In this document: positions 28,060 to 37,785 of the stretch, piece by piece | Layout of the letters: each line of letters begins with the position of its first letter | How positions within the stretch are numbered: position 1 is the first letter of the stretch | Assembly (NCBI RefSeq): GCF_001753205.1 | Contig: NZ_CP017560.1 | Span: 2,418,001-2,482,000, forward strand | Direction of reading: 5' to 3' | DNA from: Sporosarcina ureilytica | Lineage (GTDB): Bacteria > Bacillota > Bacilli > Bacillales_A > Planococcaceae | Length of the DNA stretch: 64,000 nucleotides | Program-made: the position numbers and the translations under genes | The notes under the pieces: generated by a model | Databases searched by the model: none | What the model was told of the DNA's origin: nothing | The model's input: only the letters and a program-made list of their open reading frames with translations

Positions 28060-29130
28060 TTATTTCTCTTCTTCTAATAATAGTTCAAGTTCTTTAGCTT
28101 CAGCTTCGTCATCTACATCATGACCTTCAATAATTTCGGCTCCTTCGCCAAGACCGTATGAAACCCGAATTTTCTGATCGATCTCTGCTTTAATATCAGG
28201 GTTTTCAATTAAGAATTGCTTTGCATTTTCTCTCCCTTGTCCAAGTCTTTCACCTTCATAGGAATACCATGCACCGCTTTTTTGAACAACTTCTGCCTCT
28301 GCCCCAAGGTCGATGATTTCTCCTTCTTGGGAAATACCTTGTCCGTACATAATATCAACTTCTGCTGTGCGGAATGGAGGCGCAACTTTGTTTTTTACAA
28401 CCCGGATTCGTGTTTTGTTTCCGACAATATCCTGACCTTGTTTAATCGCTTCTCCTCTACGCACATCGATACGAACAGAAGCGTAAAACTTTAATGCACG
28501 ACCACCTGGTGTAACTTCTGGACTACCAAACATTACGCCGACTTTTTCACGAATTTGGTTAATAAAAATTGCATTTGTTCTTGACTTGTTAATTGCACCT
28601 GATAATTTACGTAGTGCCTGAGACATAAGACGAGCTTGTAGACCGACATGGGAATCTCCCATTTCCCCTTCTATCTCCGCTTTTGGTACAAGGGCAGCAA
28701 CTGAGTCAACAACAATAATATCAATCGCACCACTACGTACTAATGCTTCACAAATTTCAAGCGCTTGTTCACCCGTATCTGGCTGCGAAAGTAACAACTC
28801 GTCAATATTAACGCCTAGTTTCTTAGCATACTCTGGATCTAACGCATGTTCTGCATCGATGAATGCTGCTTGCCCGCCTTCTGCCTGTGCAGCGGCAATT
28901 GCATGAAGCGCAACTGTCGTTTTACCTGAACTCTCAGGGCCGTATATTTCAACAACACGTCCACGTGGATAACCACCCACCCCTAGTGCAAGGTCTAAAG
29001 CAAGTGAACCACTTGAAACAGTAGAGATTTTACGATCTGTTTGTTCGCCAAGTTTCATTACGGAACCTTTTCCAAACTGTTTTTCAATATCTTTTAACGC
29101 TTTTTCTAAAGCGGCTTTTCGATTGCTCAA
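28060..29130 (-). CDS. recA: Recombinase RecA
   Basis: DNA strand-exchange ATPase and LexA co-protease. The 356-residue protein has Walker [10 protein letters not shown] (64-72), Walker [11 protein letters not shown], loop L1 [20 protein letters not shown] in part, loop L2 around [20 protein letters not shown] and an acidic C-terminal tail. The start is TTG at 29130, eight bases after AGGGAGG. In B. subtilis pbpX may follow; here rny comes next. It carries its own SOS-type promoter. Confidence 0.98.
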   Translation of the reverse strand: MSNRKAALEKALKDIEKQFGKGSVMKLGEQTDRKISTVSSGSLALDLALGVGGYPRGRVVEIYGPESSGKTTVALHAIAAAQAEGGQAAFIDAEHALDPEYAKKLGVNIDELLLSQPDTGEQALEICEALVRSGAIDIIVVDSVAALVPKAEIEGEMGDSHVGLQARLMSQALRKLSGAINKSRTNAIFINQIREKVGVMFGSPEVTPGGRALKFYASVRIDVRRGEAIKQGQDIVGNKTRIRVVKNKVAPPFRTAEVDIMYGQGISQEGEIIDLGAEAEVVQKSGAWYSYEGERLGQGRENAKQFLIENPDIKAEIDQKIRVSYGLGEGAEIIEGHDVDDEAEAKELELLLEEEK

Positions 29131-29174
29131 ATTTATTTCCTCCCTAAATTCATCCTCGTTTTATTTCTACATTA

Positions 29175-29225
29175 ATTATACCTCTTTATTATTAAATACA
29201 CAACAAAAATACGAACGCGTATTCG
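29175..29225 (-). promoter_or_regulatory. recA promoter with LexA box
   Basis: On the minus strand TTGTGT (29198-29203) and TATAAT (29175-29180) are 17 bases apart. CGAACGCGTATTCG (29212-29225 as read on the plus strand) matches CGAACNNNNGTTCG with one mismatch just upstream of the -35. Together they predict LexA-controlled recA expression. The remainder of 29131-29456 up to the inverted-repeat element at 29329 is AT-rich with nothing recognised. Confidence 0.75.
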
Positions 29226-29328
29226 AGGAACATTTCGAAAATGGCATTTTCAATGGAGAATCTATTTAAATATTTATTTTTCCAAGCGAAAAGACATGCA
29301 AAATAAAAATTTACTTCCTACTCAGTTT

Positions 29329-29470
29329 AGTCAATTTCATAATCCAATCTTTTCGCTGCGCTGATACAATACATAGTTTAGGCAATTATGAAATTGCCCC
29401 TGTTGAGTTAAACCGTTCTCAACTATGTATTGTATCGGCTTAGCGGTTTTAGGTAATTATGAAATTGACT
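29329..29470. repeat. 142 bp inverted-repeat element, copy 2, overlapping the end of cinA
   Basis: It has the same termini as copy 1 (AGTCAATTTCATAAT and its complement) and the same inner arms, here ACAATACATAG / CTATGTATTGT. It is longer because about 26 bases with a small palindrome (GCAATTATGAAATTGC) are inserted near the loop; that insert repeats the terminal motif, as if a second end had been pasted in. The right end lies inside cinA and supplies its last three codons and stop. Confidence 0.85.
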
Positions 29471-30707
29471 CAGTTAACAGCTTAATTAAATAATACATGG
29501 CGAATCTTGCTGTTCGCTGACGATTGGCATTTCTTGAACCCGAAAGCAAAAGTTTGAACGTCGTTGGCACCTGATCTGGTAACGCAATACCAATCCAGAC
29601 TGTCCCAGCCGGTTCACCGTCATGTGGTGTTGGACCTGCTGCGCCAGTAATCCCAATACCAATATTCGTTTGAAACTTTTCTTGGACTTTTAATGCCAAT
29701 GAAGCGGCACATTCACTACTGACAACACCATGCTCATCCAACAGTTTTTGGTCCACACCAAGTTGTTTAACTTTTGCTTCCTCATTATAAACGACGAGAC
29801 CGCCTGCAAGCGCTGCACTTACCCCGGGTTCTTTCGCTAACTCTGCAATAAAGAGACCGGCGGTTAAACTTTCAGCGGCTGCTATTGTAAAGTCATGTTT
29901 TTGAAGGAGTTCTAATGCTTTCGAGGATAACGTATCTTTGTCGGTTCCAAAAATAAATTCGCCGACAATGGCACGTATTTCTTGTTCTATTGGCGCTATC
30001 ATTTTATGTGCTTCTTCTATTGTCGGTGCTTTTGCAGTAATTCTAAGTGTGACTGCATCCGCTGTTGCTAGCGGAGCAATCGTTGGATTTGTTTGTTTAT
30101 CTAATAACGGTTGAATGCGATGTTCTAATTCCGCTTCGCCAATTCCATAAAACTTCAAAACATGAGAAGTAATAATTTCTCGTTCCCCACTTTGTTTCAG
30201 TAAGTAAGGAATCGCTTCATCAACAATCATCGGTTCCATCTCATGAGGTGGTCCAGGTACTAGTATGTAATGTTTTCCATTCTTTTCAACAGCCATCCCA
30301 GGCGCCATTCCTGTACGATTATTTAGGATAGTACTTCCTTTAAACACGAGTGCTTGTTTTTTATTATTATCAGTCATTATTCGTTTACTTCGTATAAAAT
30401 ACTGTTCAATATACGTAAGCGCATCATGATCGCTGACAAGTTCTAAGTCAATATGGGCAGCAATCGTCTCTTTTGTCATATCATCTTTTGTCGGTCCAAG
30501 CCCGCCTGAAAAAATTAATACATCCGCACGTTTTTCGGCGATTTTTATTGCTTCCTTTAATCGGACAGGATTATCTCCAACAACTGTATGATAATAAACA
30601 TCCGCGCCAATTTCCGCGAGACGTGCAGAAATAAAAGCAGCATTCGTATTCGTTATTTGGCCAAGCAATAACTCCGATCCAACCGCTATAATTTCAACCC
30701 TCATCAT
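29457..30707 (-). CDS. cinA: CinA, competence/damage-inducible protein with nicotinamide-nucleotide amidase domain
   Basis: Two-domain protein: an N-terminal MoaB-like COG1058 domain (VGSELLLGQITNTNAAFIS, FSGGLGPTKDDMTKE, LVPGPPHEMEPM), which in relatives hydrolyses ADP-ribose-type compounds, and a C-terminal PncC amidohydrolase domain (AAAESLTAGL, GGLVVYNEEAK, GITGAAGP) that recycles NMN. It is 416 residues, the usual Bacillus length. ATG 30707 follows GGGAG by five bases; a second ATG is the next codon. It is 10 bases downstream of pgsA. The last residues Ser-Ile-Ser and the stop TAA are provided by the end of an inverted-repeat element, so the C-terminus has been remodelled. Confidence 0.95.
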   Translation of the reverse strand: MMRVEIIAVGSELLLGQITNTNAAFISARLAEIGADVYYHTVVGDNPVRLKEAIKIAEKRADVLIFSGGLGPTKDDMTKETIAAHIDLELVSDHDALTYIEQYFIRSKRIMTDNNKKQALVFKGSTILNNRTGMAPGMAVEKNGKHYILVPGPPHEMEPMIVDEAIPYLLKQSGEREIITSHVLKFYGIGEAELEHRIQPLLDKQTNPTIAPLATADAVTLRITAKAPTIEEAHKMIAPIEQEIRAIVGEFIFGTDKDTLSSKALELLQKHDFTIAAAESLTAGLFIAELAKEPGVSAALAGGLVVYNEEAKVKQLGVDQKLLDEHGVVSSECAASLALKVQEKFQTNIGIGITGAAGPTPHDGEPAGTVWIGIALPDQVPTTFKLLLSGSRNANRQRTARFAMYYLIKLLTESIS

Positions 30708-30717
30708 GCTATCTCCC

Positions 30718-31296
30718 TTACATAGAGTCCAGTAATACTCTTCTATTTTTATAAAAATAATCAAACCCTGACCAGACTGTAAATATCAGTGCAATATAAA
30801 GCATAATCATGCCAAATGGGACACCAATTGAGCTAAAGAAAATATTATTTAATAGTAAAGACGCGATAGCAATAATTTGTGCGGCCGTTTTAATCTTACC
30901 AAGCTGATTCGCAGCGACAACTTCTCCGCCACCCGCTAAAATGAGACGGAGTCCAGTTACTGCAAATTCGCGACTAATAATCACGATTACAATCCATGAA
31001 GGGGCAGAGCCGATTTCAACAAGTATAATTAAAGCCGCGGCAACGAGTAATTTATCAGCCAATGGATCTAGGAACTTCCCCATGTCTGTCACTAAATTAT
31101 TTTTACGTGCAATATAACCGTCAATCCAATCTGTTAATGATGCAACGATAAAGATGAGCCCTCCAATGAAGTGCGCTATTTCGATTTTGGTGCCTAATAT
31201 CGTTAGCGTTCCAAATTTAAAATCGACCAACATAAAGAGCATAAATATTGGTATGAGTATAATTCTAGATAATGTAATTTTATTTGGTAAATTCAA
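30718..31296 (-). CDS. pgsA: CDP-diacylglycerol-glycerol-3-phosphate 3-phosphatidyltransferase PgsA
   Basis: Membrane enzyme that commits CDP-diacylglycerol to phosphatidylglycerol. The 192-residue protein starts NLPNKITLSRI, has several hydrophobic helices, and carries the CDP-alcohol phosphatidyltransferase motif as DWIDGYIARKNN with GKFLDPLADK after it (all four aspartates and the glycine present). The start is taken as TTG 31296 with AAAGGTG six bases upstream, giving the length known for Bacillus PgsA; the frame is open 22 codons further but without similarity. Confidence 0.95.
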   Translation of the reverse strand: MNLPNKITLSRIILIPIFMLFMLVDFKFGTLTILGTKIEIAHFIGGLIFIVASLTDWIDGYIARKNNLVTDMGKFLDPLADKLLVAAALIILVEIGSAPSWIVIVIISREFAVTGLRLILAGGGEVVAANQLGKIKTAAQIIAIASLLLNNIFFSSIGVPFGMIMLYIALIFTVWSGFDYFYKNRRVLLDSM

Positions 31297-31367
31297 GTCA
31301 TACACCTTTCCTTTCAAAAAATCCTCGTTTTCGTAGCAATGAATTCGCTTAAATAAATCCATAAAAC

Positions 31368-31403
31368 AACTGTAGACAAAGTCAACAAACTTTGTCTACA
31401 GTT
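31368..31403 (-). terminator. Strong hairpin between rodZ and pgsA
   Basis: Perfect 15-bp stem AACTGTAGACAAAGT / ACTTTGTCTACAGTT with a 6-base loop, followed on the minus strand by GTTTTATGG. Probably a terminator for rodZ, possibly leaky since pgsA follows closely in the same direction. Confidence 0.75.
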
Positions 31404-31423
31404 TAGGTCATTAAACAACCCTA

Positions 31424-32305
31424 TTATTCTTTCTGATAATCAATAATAATATTTTGTGGGACAGTATCGGATGCATACTCAAGTAATTCTCCATTCACAT
31501 AAATCTCGGTTTCTGTAGGACGACCGACGCGAATACGAATTTGTTCTGTGTCAGTCACATCTACTTCAACTTTTTCTCCCGCTTGCATGATTCGAGCGCC
31601 CGGAGTTCTTTCTGTCCGATTTTCATCCGTCACGCCAATCCAAGAAGGCCCATTTGTACGGATTTCAAGTTTGAATTCCTCACTATTTTCAAGTGAATAG
31701 GTAGAGTCTTCTCCTGCTATATTAATGTTTTCCAGTTTTTGTTGTTTTTCCACTTCGGCTACTTCTTCATCCTTGTCTTGCTCATCTTCTACATTTGCAT
31801 CATCATTCGTTTCTTCTGTGTTCTCCTTTTGCTGCCCAATATCGCCAGATTTAGGTTGATCCTCAACTTGAATCGGATCTTCAGAACTAATTGGTACTTT
31901 TGGAGTATTTGATACATTATGCTTCCAAAGGAATGCAATCACAAAAATGATTACGATAATAAAGAGTGCAACAATAATTTTCGGCATAATTTCATTGAGT
32001 TGATTCGAATGTCTTGAACGCCTTCTTGTTAGTGTCGGGGATGCAAGTTGTTGCTCTTCTTCAGCCTCTATTGTTTCAGCGCTACCTTTATATAAGGAAA
32101 GCATTTCATCCGCATCTAACCCAACTGCCTCTGCATATTGTTTAATAAATGCGCGCACATAAAATGAACCAGGCATTGAATTAAATTCTTCATTTTCAAT
32201 ACCAGCTAAATATCTTTTTTGTATTTTTGTTATTCCTTGTAAATCATCTAGCGTATAGCCTTTTGCTTTTCTCGCCTCTTTAAGACGGTCACCAAGTCCG
32301 GTCAC
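31424..32305 (-). CDS. rodZ: RodZ-like cell-shape protein (YmfM)
   Basis: Cytoskeletal adaptor linking MreB to the membrane. The 293-residue protein has a Cro-type helix-turn-helix (GDRLKEARKAKGYTLDDLQGITKIQKRYLAGIE), a basic juxtamembrane stretch (TRRRSRHSNQ), one transmembrane helix at about residues 108-126, an acidic low-complexity linker, and an extracellular C-terminal DUF4115 domain. GTG 32305 is chosen because GCAGGTG is six bases upstream; an in-frame GTG three codons earlier is inside the ribosome site. Confidence 0.92.
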   Translation of the reverse strand: MTGLGDRLKEARKAKGYTLDDLQGITKIQKRYLAGIENEEFNSMPGSFYVRAFIKQYAEAVGLDADEMLSLYKGSAETIEAEEEQQLASPTLTRRRSRHSNQLNEIMPKIIVALFIIVIIFVIAFLWKHNVSNTPKVPISSEDPIQVEDQPKSGDIGQQKENTEETNDDANVEDEQDKDEEVAEVEKQQKLENINIAGEDSTYSLENSEEFKLEIRTNGPSWIGVTDENRTERTPGARIMQAGEKVEVDVTDTEQIRIRVGRPTETEIYVNGELLEYASDTVPQNIIIDYQKE

Positions 32306-32321
32306 CAAAAACACCTGCCTA

Positions 32322-33158
32322 TCAAAGGTTAAAGATGTCGAAGCCCCCCATTGATCCGCGATCGGACATCATGTGGTTTTTCTCCATCATTTCGTATGTA
32401 ATTTCTTGTTCATGGTCTGTTCTAAGCTCAATTATATAATCGAAATCTTCAATACTGTATTCTGAATGTTGGACAAAAATATCGGGATGTTCCACTACTT
32501 TTATCGCAGGAATACGCATCATTTCACGGACCAGTTGTAAATGTCTTTCATCTGCCTCTTTCCGTGAGACAATTCCATCTAAAATAAAAATATTGTCTTT
32601 AGAAAACTCATCGCCTGCCAATGTCTTTCGAATGGTTTGCTTAATCATTGTGGAAGAAAGAAATACCCATTTTTTATTCGCACAAACACTAGCGGCAACA
32701 ACGGATTCGGTTTTGCCAACGCGTGGCATTCCTCTAATACCAATTAATTTATGACCCTCTTCTTTAAAAAGTTCTGCCATAAAATCAACTAAAATTCCGA
32801 GTTCATTCCGTAAAAACCTAAACGTTTTTTTATTATCTGTGTCTTTCAACAGGTACCGGCCGTGTCGGACAGCTAAAATATCACTTAATTTAGGCTCACG
32901 TATTTTTTTTATTTGAATCGTATCCATAGTTGATGCAATTAATTCAAAACGAGCAATTTGTGCATCGTCATCCGTCCTTAATAATAAACCACGACGAACG
33001 CCACCATCTATTTGTTCCGGATTTCTACCATCTACGCTAGCATCCACGCTATTAATTGTTGTAATGTTAACACGCAACATGCCAAGCAGTGAAGCAATAT
33101 CTCCGAGTAACCCTGGACGGTTAATTTGAATTTCGTATTCGAGGTACCAATTCCCCAT
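32322..33158 (-). CDS. ymfK: YmfK family protein (DUF3388), ACT-like and P-loop
   Basis: A 278-residue conserved Bacillus protein of unknown function. The N-terminus resembles an ACT domain (LEYEIQINRPGLLGDIASLLGM), and the middle holds a P-loop-like GIRGMPRVGKTES followed by a long ATPase-like region. It occupies the ymfK slot between ymfI and ymfM/rodZ; the small ymfJ gene normally before it is missing. ATG 33158 has AAAGGGTG six bases upstream; 31 further in-frame codons lack similarity. Confidence 0.88.
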   Translation of the reverse strand: MGNWYLEYEIQINRPGLLGDIASLLGMLRVNITTINSVDASVDGRNPEQIDGGVRRGLLLRTDDDAQIARFELIASTMDTIQIKKIREPKLSDILAVRHGRYLLKDTDNKKTFRFLRNELGILVDFMAELFKEEGHKLIGIRGMPRVGKTESVVAASVCANKKWVFLSSTMIKQTIRKTLAGDEFSKDNIFILDGIVSRKEADERHLQLVREMMRIPAIKVVEHPDIFVQHSEYSIEDFDYIIELRTDHEQEITYEMMEKNHMMSDRGSMGGFDIFNL

Positions 33159-33263
33159 TCGAAACACCCTTTCCGCTTTTATAGGACGTTCAAAAATCAA
33201 CTTAGTTCCATAATAACGGATATAACGCTTTAAGAAAAGAAAAGATACCAAACACGGTAGAGA

Positions 33264-34004
33264 CTAAATATACCAACCGCCGTTTAACTTCAAAATTTCT
33301 CCCGTCATATAATCTGCTTTCCCGCTTAATAGAAAATCTACGAGATCTGCTACATGTTGGGGTGTTCCTGTCGTTAAGAGCGGAATTTCTTGCATAATCA
33401 TTTCTTTCTCATCCGCTGGTATACAGTCGTTCATCCTTGTTTCAATCCACCCCGGCGCAATGGCATTGACGCGTATACCAGCATAAGATGCTTCTTTTGC
33501 ATAGGCTTTTACAAAGGCATGCTGGGCCCCTTTTACAGCTGAATACATAACTTCTCCTGCTGCTCCTGTATTCCCCCAAATTGAGCCGATAAACACTACA
33601 TAAGATTCTTTAGATTTTCTTAAACGTGCAGCAAGTAGGCTCACTAACCGGGCTGGATTTTGGACATGAACTTTCCAAAGCGCATCCATATCCGCGGTAG
33701 TTGTTTCCGTCAGAAGCTTATTCATCGATTGACCGTTAGCGACAACGATAGCCCTTACTTGTGGGATTTGAAGGGCGACTTGATTAGCACCATCTTCATT
33801 TATAAAGTTTCCTTGGACAAGTAAAAATTCCAGCTGTGGATAAAGCTCTGTTAAGTCTGACTGAAGTTTCTTCGCTTCCTCTTCTCGTTCATTATAATGG
33901 ATATAAATTGACCAACCGCTCTTAGCAAGTTGGCCGCAAATGGCTTGGCCAATGCCACCAGTTGCGCCAAGAACGAGCGCATAATTATTCTTATTCTGCA
34001 TCAT
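33264..34004 (-). CDS. ymfI: EF-P 5-aminopentanone reductase YmfI (SDR family)
   Basis: Short-chain dehydrogenase; in B. subtilis YmfI is required to finish the 5-aminopentanol modification of elongation factor P, reducing an aminopentanone intermediate. The 246-residue protein has the NAD(P) motif GATGGIGQA, the NAG-like ANGQS, catalytic Ser in IGSIWG and YxxxK in YSAVKGA, and ends with the SDR tail TGEILKLNGGW. It overlaps the ymfH end; two adjacent ATGs (34004, 34001) are possible and neither has a strong ribosome site, so translation is probably coupled. Confidence 0.92.
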   Translation of the reverse strand: MMQNKNNYALVLGATGGIGQAICGQLAKSGWSIYIHYNEREEEAKKLQSDLTELYPQLEFLLVQGNFINEDGANQVALQIPQVRAIVVANGQSMNKLLTETTTADMDALWKVHVQNPARLVSLLAARLRKSKESYVVFIGSIWGNTGAAGEVMYSAVKGAQHAFVKAYAKEASYAGIRVNAIAPGWIETRMNDCIPADEKEMIMQEIPLLTTGTPQHVADLVDFLLSGKADYMTGEILKLNGGWYI

Positions 34005-35298
34005 TGGATTGCTCAGCGGGAACAACTTTAAATACAGTATGACCTTCTGTTGCACTCAAAGTAGAAAAAGCATCTTTTAAATCTGTTAGCGTCAATTTTT
34101 CAAGTGTAGGGACGACATTAAATAAATCCATCTCATTAAATTTATACCGCGTAAATTGATTTGCGATAAATTCGATGGAATTAAGCGAACGCATAAATTG
34201 GCCGATTTTTCGCTTGCGAATTCTTTCCAACTCTTCTTCAGTTACTGACCATGAAGTCGTTGCATCATCAATTGTTTTTCGTATTTTTGCTTCTAACGCA
34301 TCTGGATTTTCTGTATCAGAGACAATCATTGCAAATCCGAAACCGTGCTCTTGAGAGAAGCTGTAAGAATAAGATTCATCGATCAGCCCATCTTCGTAAG
34401 CCTCCTCAAAAAACATTGACGAACGACCGAATAAAATATCTAATAACAAATCCACTGCTAATTCTTGTGTGAGCATTTCATTACCAGAGATGTTCGTATT
34501 TGTACATTTCATCCCAAAGCTGAGTTTTGGTTTCGTAACATCCATTTCAAGCTTTCGTTCAGCAATTGCTGCAGTATTTGGCTCTTCAGGAAAGTTACGA
34601 ACAATTTCCGACGGTTTGTCAAAGGTTTTTTTCGATTGGTTTTCTTTAATAAAAGTCATCATTTCTTCTGGTTCTACAGCACCAACAACAAATAACACCA
34701 TATTTGAAGGGTGGTAGAAGGTTTCGTAACATTCGTATAAATGTGCAGCGGTTATCTTATCAATGGATTCAATTGTACCTGCAATATCTATCTTTACTGG
34801 ATGGTTATGATATAAGTTTTCAATCGCTCCGAAGTACAACCTCCAGTCGGGTAAATCGTCATACATCGTAATTTCCTGGCCAATAATTCCCTTTTCTTTC
34901 TCCACAGTTTCCTCAGTAAAATACGGTTCTTGTACGAAATCTAGAAGCACTTCAGTGTTATCGTATATTTTATCTGTAGCAGAGAAAAGATAGGCAGTCC
35001 TCGTGAACGATGTAAAGGCATTTGCAGAGCCACCGAGTACACTAAACTTCTGAAAAACGTCTCCTTCTTCTTTTTCAAACATTTTATGCTCTAAGAAATG
35101 AGCAATTCCGTCCGGGACAGTCACTTCTTCTTCTTTACCGTGTGGAATAAAAGTCCGATCAACAGAACCATATTTCGTAGTAAATGTCACGAATGTTTTT
35201 GAAAACCCTTTTTTTGGTAAGATATATACATCAAGACCATTCTCTAATGTTTCGTTGTATAAGGTTTCCTGTAAGTTTTCAAAATGAATTTTATTCAT
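33991..35298 (-). CDS. ymfH: M16 family peptidase YmfH, EF-P modification-associated
   Basis: Zinc-metallopeptidase-like protein of the pitrilysin (M16) family, 435 residues. The inverted zinc motif HxxEH is intact (IAHFLEHKMFE) with the distal glutamate in KGIIGQE. In B. subtilis YmfH works with YmfF and YmfI in EF-P modification. Its ATG overlaps the ymfF stop by eight bases; AAAGGAG lies about ten bases upstream. Confidence 0.92.
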   Translation of the reverse strand: MNKIHFENLQETLYNETLENGLDVYILPKKGFSKTFVTFTTKYGSVDRTFIPHGKEEEVTVPDGIAHFLEHKMFEKEEGDVFQKFSVLGGSANAFTSFTRTAYLFSATDKIYDNTEVLLDFVQEPYFTEETVEKEKGIIGQEITMYDDLPDWRLYFGAIENLYHNHPVKIDIAGTIESIDKITAAHLYECYETFYHPSNMVLFVVGAVEPEEMMTFIKENQSKKTFDKPSEIVRNFPEEPNTAAIAERKLEMDVTKPKLSFGMKCTNTNISGNEMLTQELAVDLLLDILFGRSSMFFEEAYEDGLIDESYSYSFSQEHGFGFAMIVSDTENPDALEAKIRKTIDDATTSWSVTEEELERIRKRKIGQFMRSLNSIEFIANQFTRYKFNEMDLFNVVPTLEKLTLTDLKDAFSTLSATEGHTVFKVVPAEQSNDAE

Positions 35299-36574
35299 TT
35301 GAAGTCGTCTCCTTTCCCGATAGCAAATAAATAATTTCTAACTGAATGGTGGATGCCATCTTTTTCACATCATCTTTCGTGACAGCTTCCCACTCTTTAA
35401 TTAAGATGTCTGCTGTAAAGTTTTCATTAAGTTCTTTATATTGGTCAAAAACTTCTATTTGCCCTCGAGCAGAGTCGAACGTACTCGTAATACTATTCGT
35501 GAGCAAAGCTTTCGTCTGGTCCATTTCAAGGTCTGTAATTTCTCCGTTTTGCAATGCGCTCAATTGTTCTTTTATAAGCGTTACGGCTTTTTCTTCAAGT
35601 TCAGCATCAATTCCAGCCATTACATAAAGCAATCCGTAATGTGAAGAATAAGAACTGGAAGCATAATAGGCCATGCTTTCTTTTTCACGCACATTCATAA
35701 ATAATTTACTATGGGCAAAACCACCAAAAACGCCGTTGGTAATTTGCATTTTCGTATAATCTGGATGATGAAATCCAACTGGTGTACTAAAAGCTAAGTG
35801 AAGTTTTCCTTGCTTCATCTCTTGTCTCTCTCGTACATGCTGAATAGCACCACTTGCCTGATGTTCGTCTGTTTTAAATGCATGTTGTTTACGGCTAGGA
35901 CGTGCTTTAAATGGTAATAATTCTTTAAGCTTTTGGGCAATTTCTTGTTCATCTATGTTCCCAACGACATAAATATCAACTATATCATTCGCGATCATCG
36001 ATTCGTACGCTTGCAATAGCGTTTCTGATGTAATTGCTTGAACGGCTTGTTCAGTCCCATCCGCACTAGTAGAAACCGGGCTATTTGGACGTAAATTTTC
36101 AAGCATTCTTTTTTGTGCATAGCTTGTCTTATTATCATATTGAGAACGAATTCGTTCTGTTACAGAGCGCTTCTCTCGAGCGACGATTTTTTGATCAAAT
36201 TCACCATTCACTAAATTGGGGTTGAATATAACTGTTTGAATGAGGTCAAGCGTTTCACCTAATACATAAGAGTCGTTTATATATTCATCATTTACACAAT
36301 CTACATTGAGCGTAATCATATGGGTCGCGCCGCGCTTGGCAGTATCTGTATAAAGCACAGTTCCATACAAATCATCTAACTTTTTTCGCAACTCGCCTTG
36401 CGTTCGGTACTTAGCATTAGAATCCTGCAAGACATTTGCAAGTACTGCTCGTGCAGCTGCTGTTTCCTCTGTTAATTCGCTTTTCCATTTGATTGAAAAG
36501 CTTACTGTTTTAAATTGCTCAGATTTACGCGTATATAAGGTAACACCTTGTTCTATTTGACTTTTAGTAAACAT
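35291..36574 (-). CDS. ymfF: M16-like protein YmfF lacking the zinc motif, EF-P modification-associated
   Basis: Partner of YmfH. The 427-residue protein has the M16 fold (VTLYTRKSEQFKTVSFSIKW, the second-half block LHLAFSTPVGFHHPDY and FGGFAHSKLFMNVREKESMAYYASSSY) but no HxxEH where the catalytic helix should be (ARAVLANVLQDSNAKYRTQG). It is therefore a non-catalytic half, as typical for M16 heterodimers. ATG 36574 has GAGGTG six bases upstream; the open frame continues 22 codons without similarity. Confidence 0.9.
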   Translation of the reverse strand: MFTKSQIEQGVTLYTRKSEQFKTVSFSIKWKSELTEETAAARAVLANVLQDSNAKYRTQGELRKKLDDLYGTVLYTDTAKRGATHMITLNVDCVNDEYINDSYVLGETLDLIQTVIFNPNLVNGEFDQKIVAREKRSVTERIRSQYDNKTSYAQKRMLENLRPNSPVSTSADGTEQAVQAITSETLLQAYESMIANDIVDIYVVGNIDEQEIAQKLKELLPFKARPSRKQHAFKTDEHQASGAIQHVRERQEMKQGKLHLAFSTPVGFHHPDYTKMQITNGVFGGFAHSKLFMNVREKESMAYYASSSYSSHYGLLYVMAGIDAELEEKAVTLIKEQLSALQNGEITDLEMDQTKALLTNSITSTFDSARGQIEVFDQYKELNENFTADILIKEWEAVTKDDVKKMASTIQLEIIYLLSGKETTSNE

Positions 36575-36768
36575 ATTTAGCACCTCTGTTTTTGTTAATA
36601 TGCTGCATCTAACATTCACTATACATTTGACGTAATGCAACTTGCAAATAACTGGTGAAGTTTTTCGTAATTATTAATCCACTCGTCAATTATTTTCAAG
36701 TAAATATAGGGAGAAAAGTCTATTTAGCGCGCATCCATAAATTACATCGAAACTTCACAATTATATGC

Positions 36769-36817
36769 ATAAAAAAGCTGCCTGAAGTGCATTTAAAATG
36801 ACTTCTTTGGCAGCTTT
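36769..36817 (-). terminator. Intrinsic terminator after nupQ
   Basis: Outer stem AAAGCTGCC / GGCAGCTTT (36774-36817) with an inner GAAGT / ACTTC pair, followed on the minus strand by TTTTTATG. Eight bases beyond the nupQ stop. Confidence 0.85.
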
Positions 36818-36824
36818 CGTATCA

Positions 36825-37784
36825 TTAACGTCGCCCTTTAATATAAGGCTGACCGATTGCTTTCGGTGCATTTGCTCTACCGATAAATCCTGCAAGTGCA
36901 AGTATTGTTAACACATACGGTAAAATATGAAGATATACTGTCGGAACATCTTGGATATAAGGAATTTTCGAAGCACTAATGGCTAATGCTTGAGCAAAGC
37001 CGAAGAATAGTGCTGCTCCCATCGCTCCAATTGGATGCCACTTCCCGAAAATCAACGCAGCAAGTGCCATAAATCCTTGGCCATTTATGGTTGCATGTCC
37101 AAAGTCATTTGTAGTTGTAATTGCATACACAGCTCCACCTATTCCCGCAAGTGCACCTGAAATAATGACTGCAACATAACGCGTTCTCGTAACGTTAATT
37201 CCCATTGTATCGGCAGCCATTGGATGTTCACCGACGGAACGCAGGCGTAAACCAAATGGTGTTTTATAAATAACAAACCACGCGACTAATGCAACAGATA
37301 TCGCCAAAATCGATGACCCATAGACAGACTTAAAGAACATCGGACCAATTATAGGAATGTCTTGTAAAATTGGGATATCAAATCGGGCAATTTTTTGCTG
37401 AATTAAATCCGTTTGACCTTTTCCAAAAATCATTTTTACAGAGAAAAGCGCAATTGCAATCCCCAACATATTAATAGCGACACCTGAAACGACTTGGTCT
37501 GCACGGAATGAGATAGAAGCAACCGCATGCAGAATCGAGAAAACTGCGGAAACAACCATAGCAACTAAAAGTGCAATCCAAGGTGTCCAGGAACCGAAAG
37601 TATCTGCATACAACAAGTTAAACAAAATCCCGATGAAAGCCCCCATGACCATGAGACCTTCTAATCCAATATTTACAACACCTGAGCGTTCAGAGAACAC
37701 TCCGCCGATCGCTGTAAAGATTAACGGCGCTGCATACGCGATGGTTGCTGGAACGATAAAATATAATAAATCAAGAAAACTCAT
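36825..37784 (-). CDS. nupQ: Nucleoside ABC transporter permease, NupQ type
   Basis: Second permease of a BMP-type nucleoside importer (guanosine in B. subtilis). The 319-residue protein has about eight to ten hydrophobic helices and the branched permease (BPD_transp_2) signatures GGVFSERSGVVNIGLEGLM and the coupling-helix region VGEHPMAADTMGINV, then GALAGIGGAVYAI. It follows nupP by one base, with AAAGGAGG ahead of its ATG. Confidence 0.92.
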   Translation of the reverse strand: MSFLDLLYFIVPATIAYAAPLIFTAIGGVFSERSGVVNIGLEGLMVMGAFIGILFNLLYADTFGSWTPWIALLVAMVVSAVFSILHAVASISFRADQVVSGVAINMLGIAIALFSVKMIFGKGQTDLIQQKIARFDIPILQDIPIIGPMFFKSVYGSSILAISVALVAWFVIYKTPFGLRLRSVGEHPMAADTMGINVTRTRYVAVIISGALAGIGGAVYAITTTNDFGHATINGQGFMALAALIFGKWHPIGAMGAALFFGFAQALAISASKIPYIQDVPTVYLHILPYVLTILALAGFIGRANAPKAIGQPYIKGRR

Positions 37785-37785
37785 C

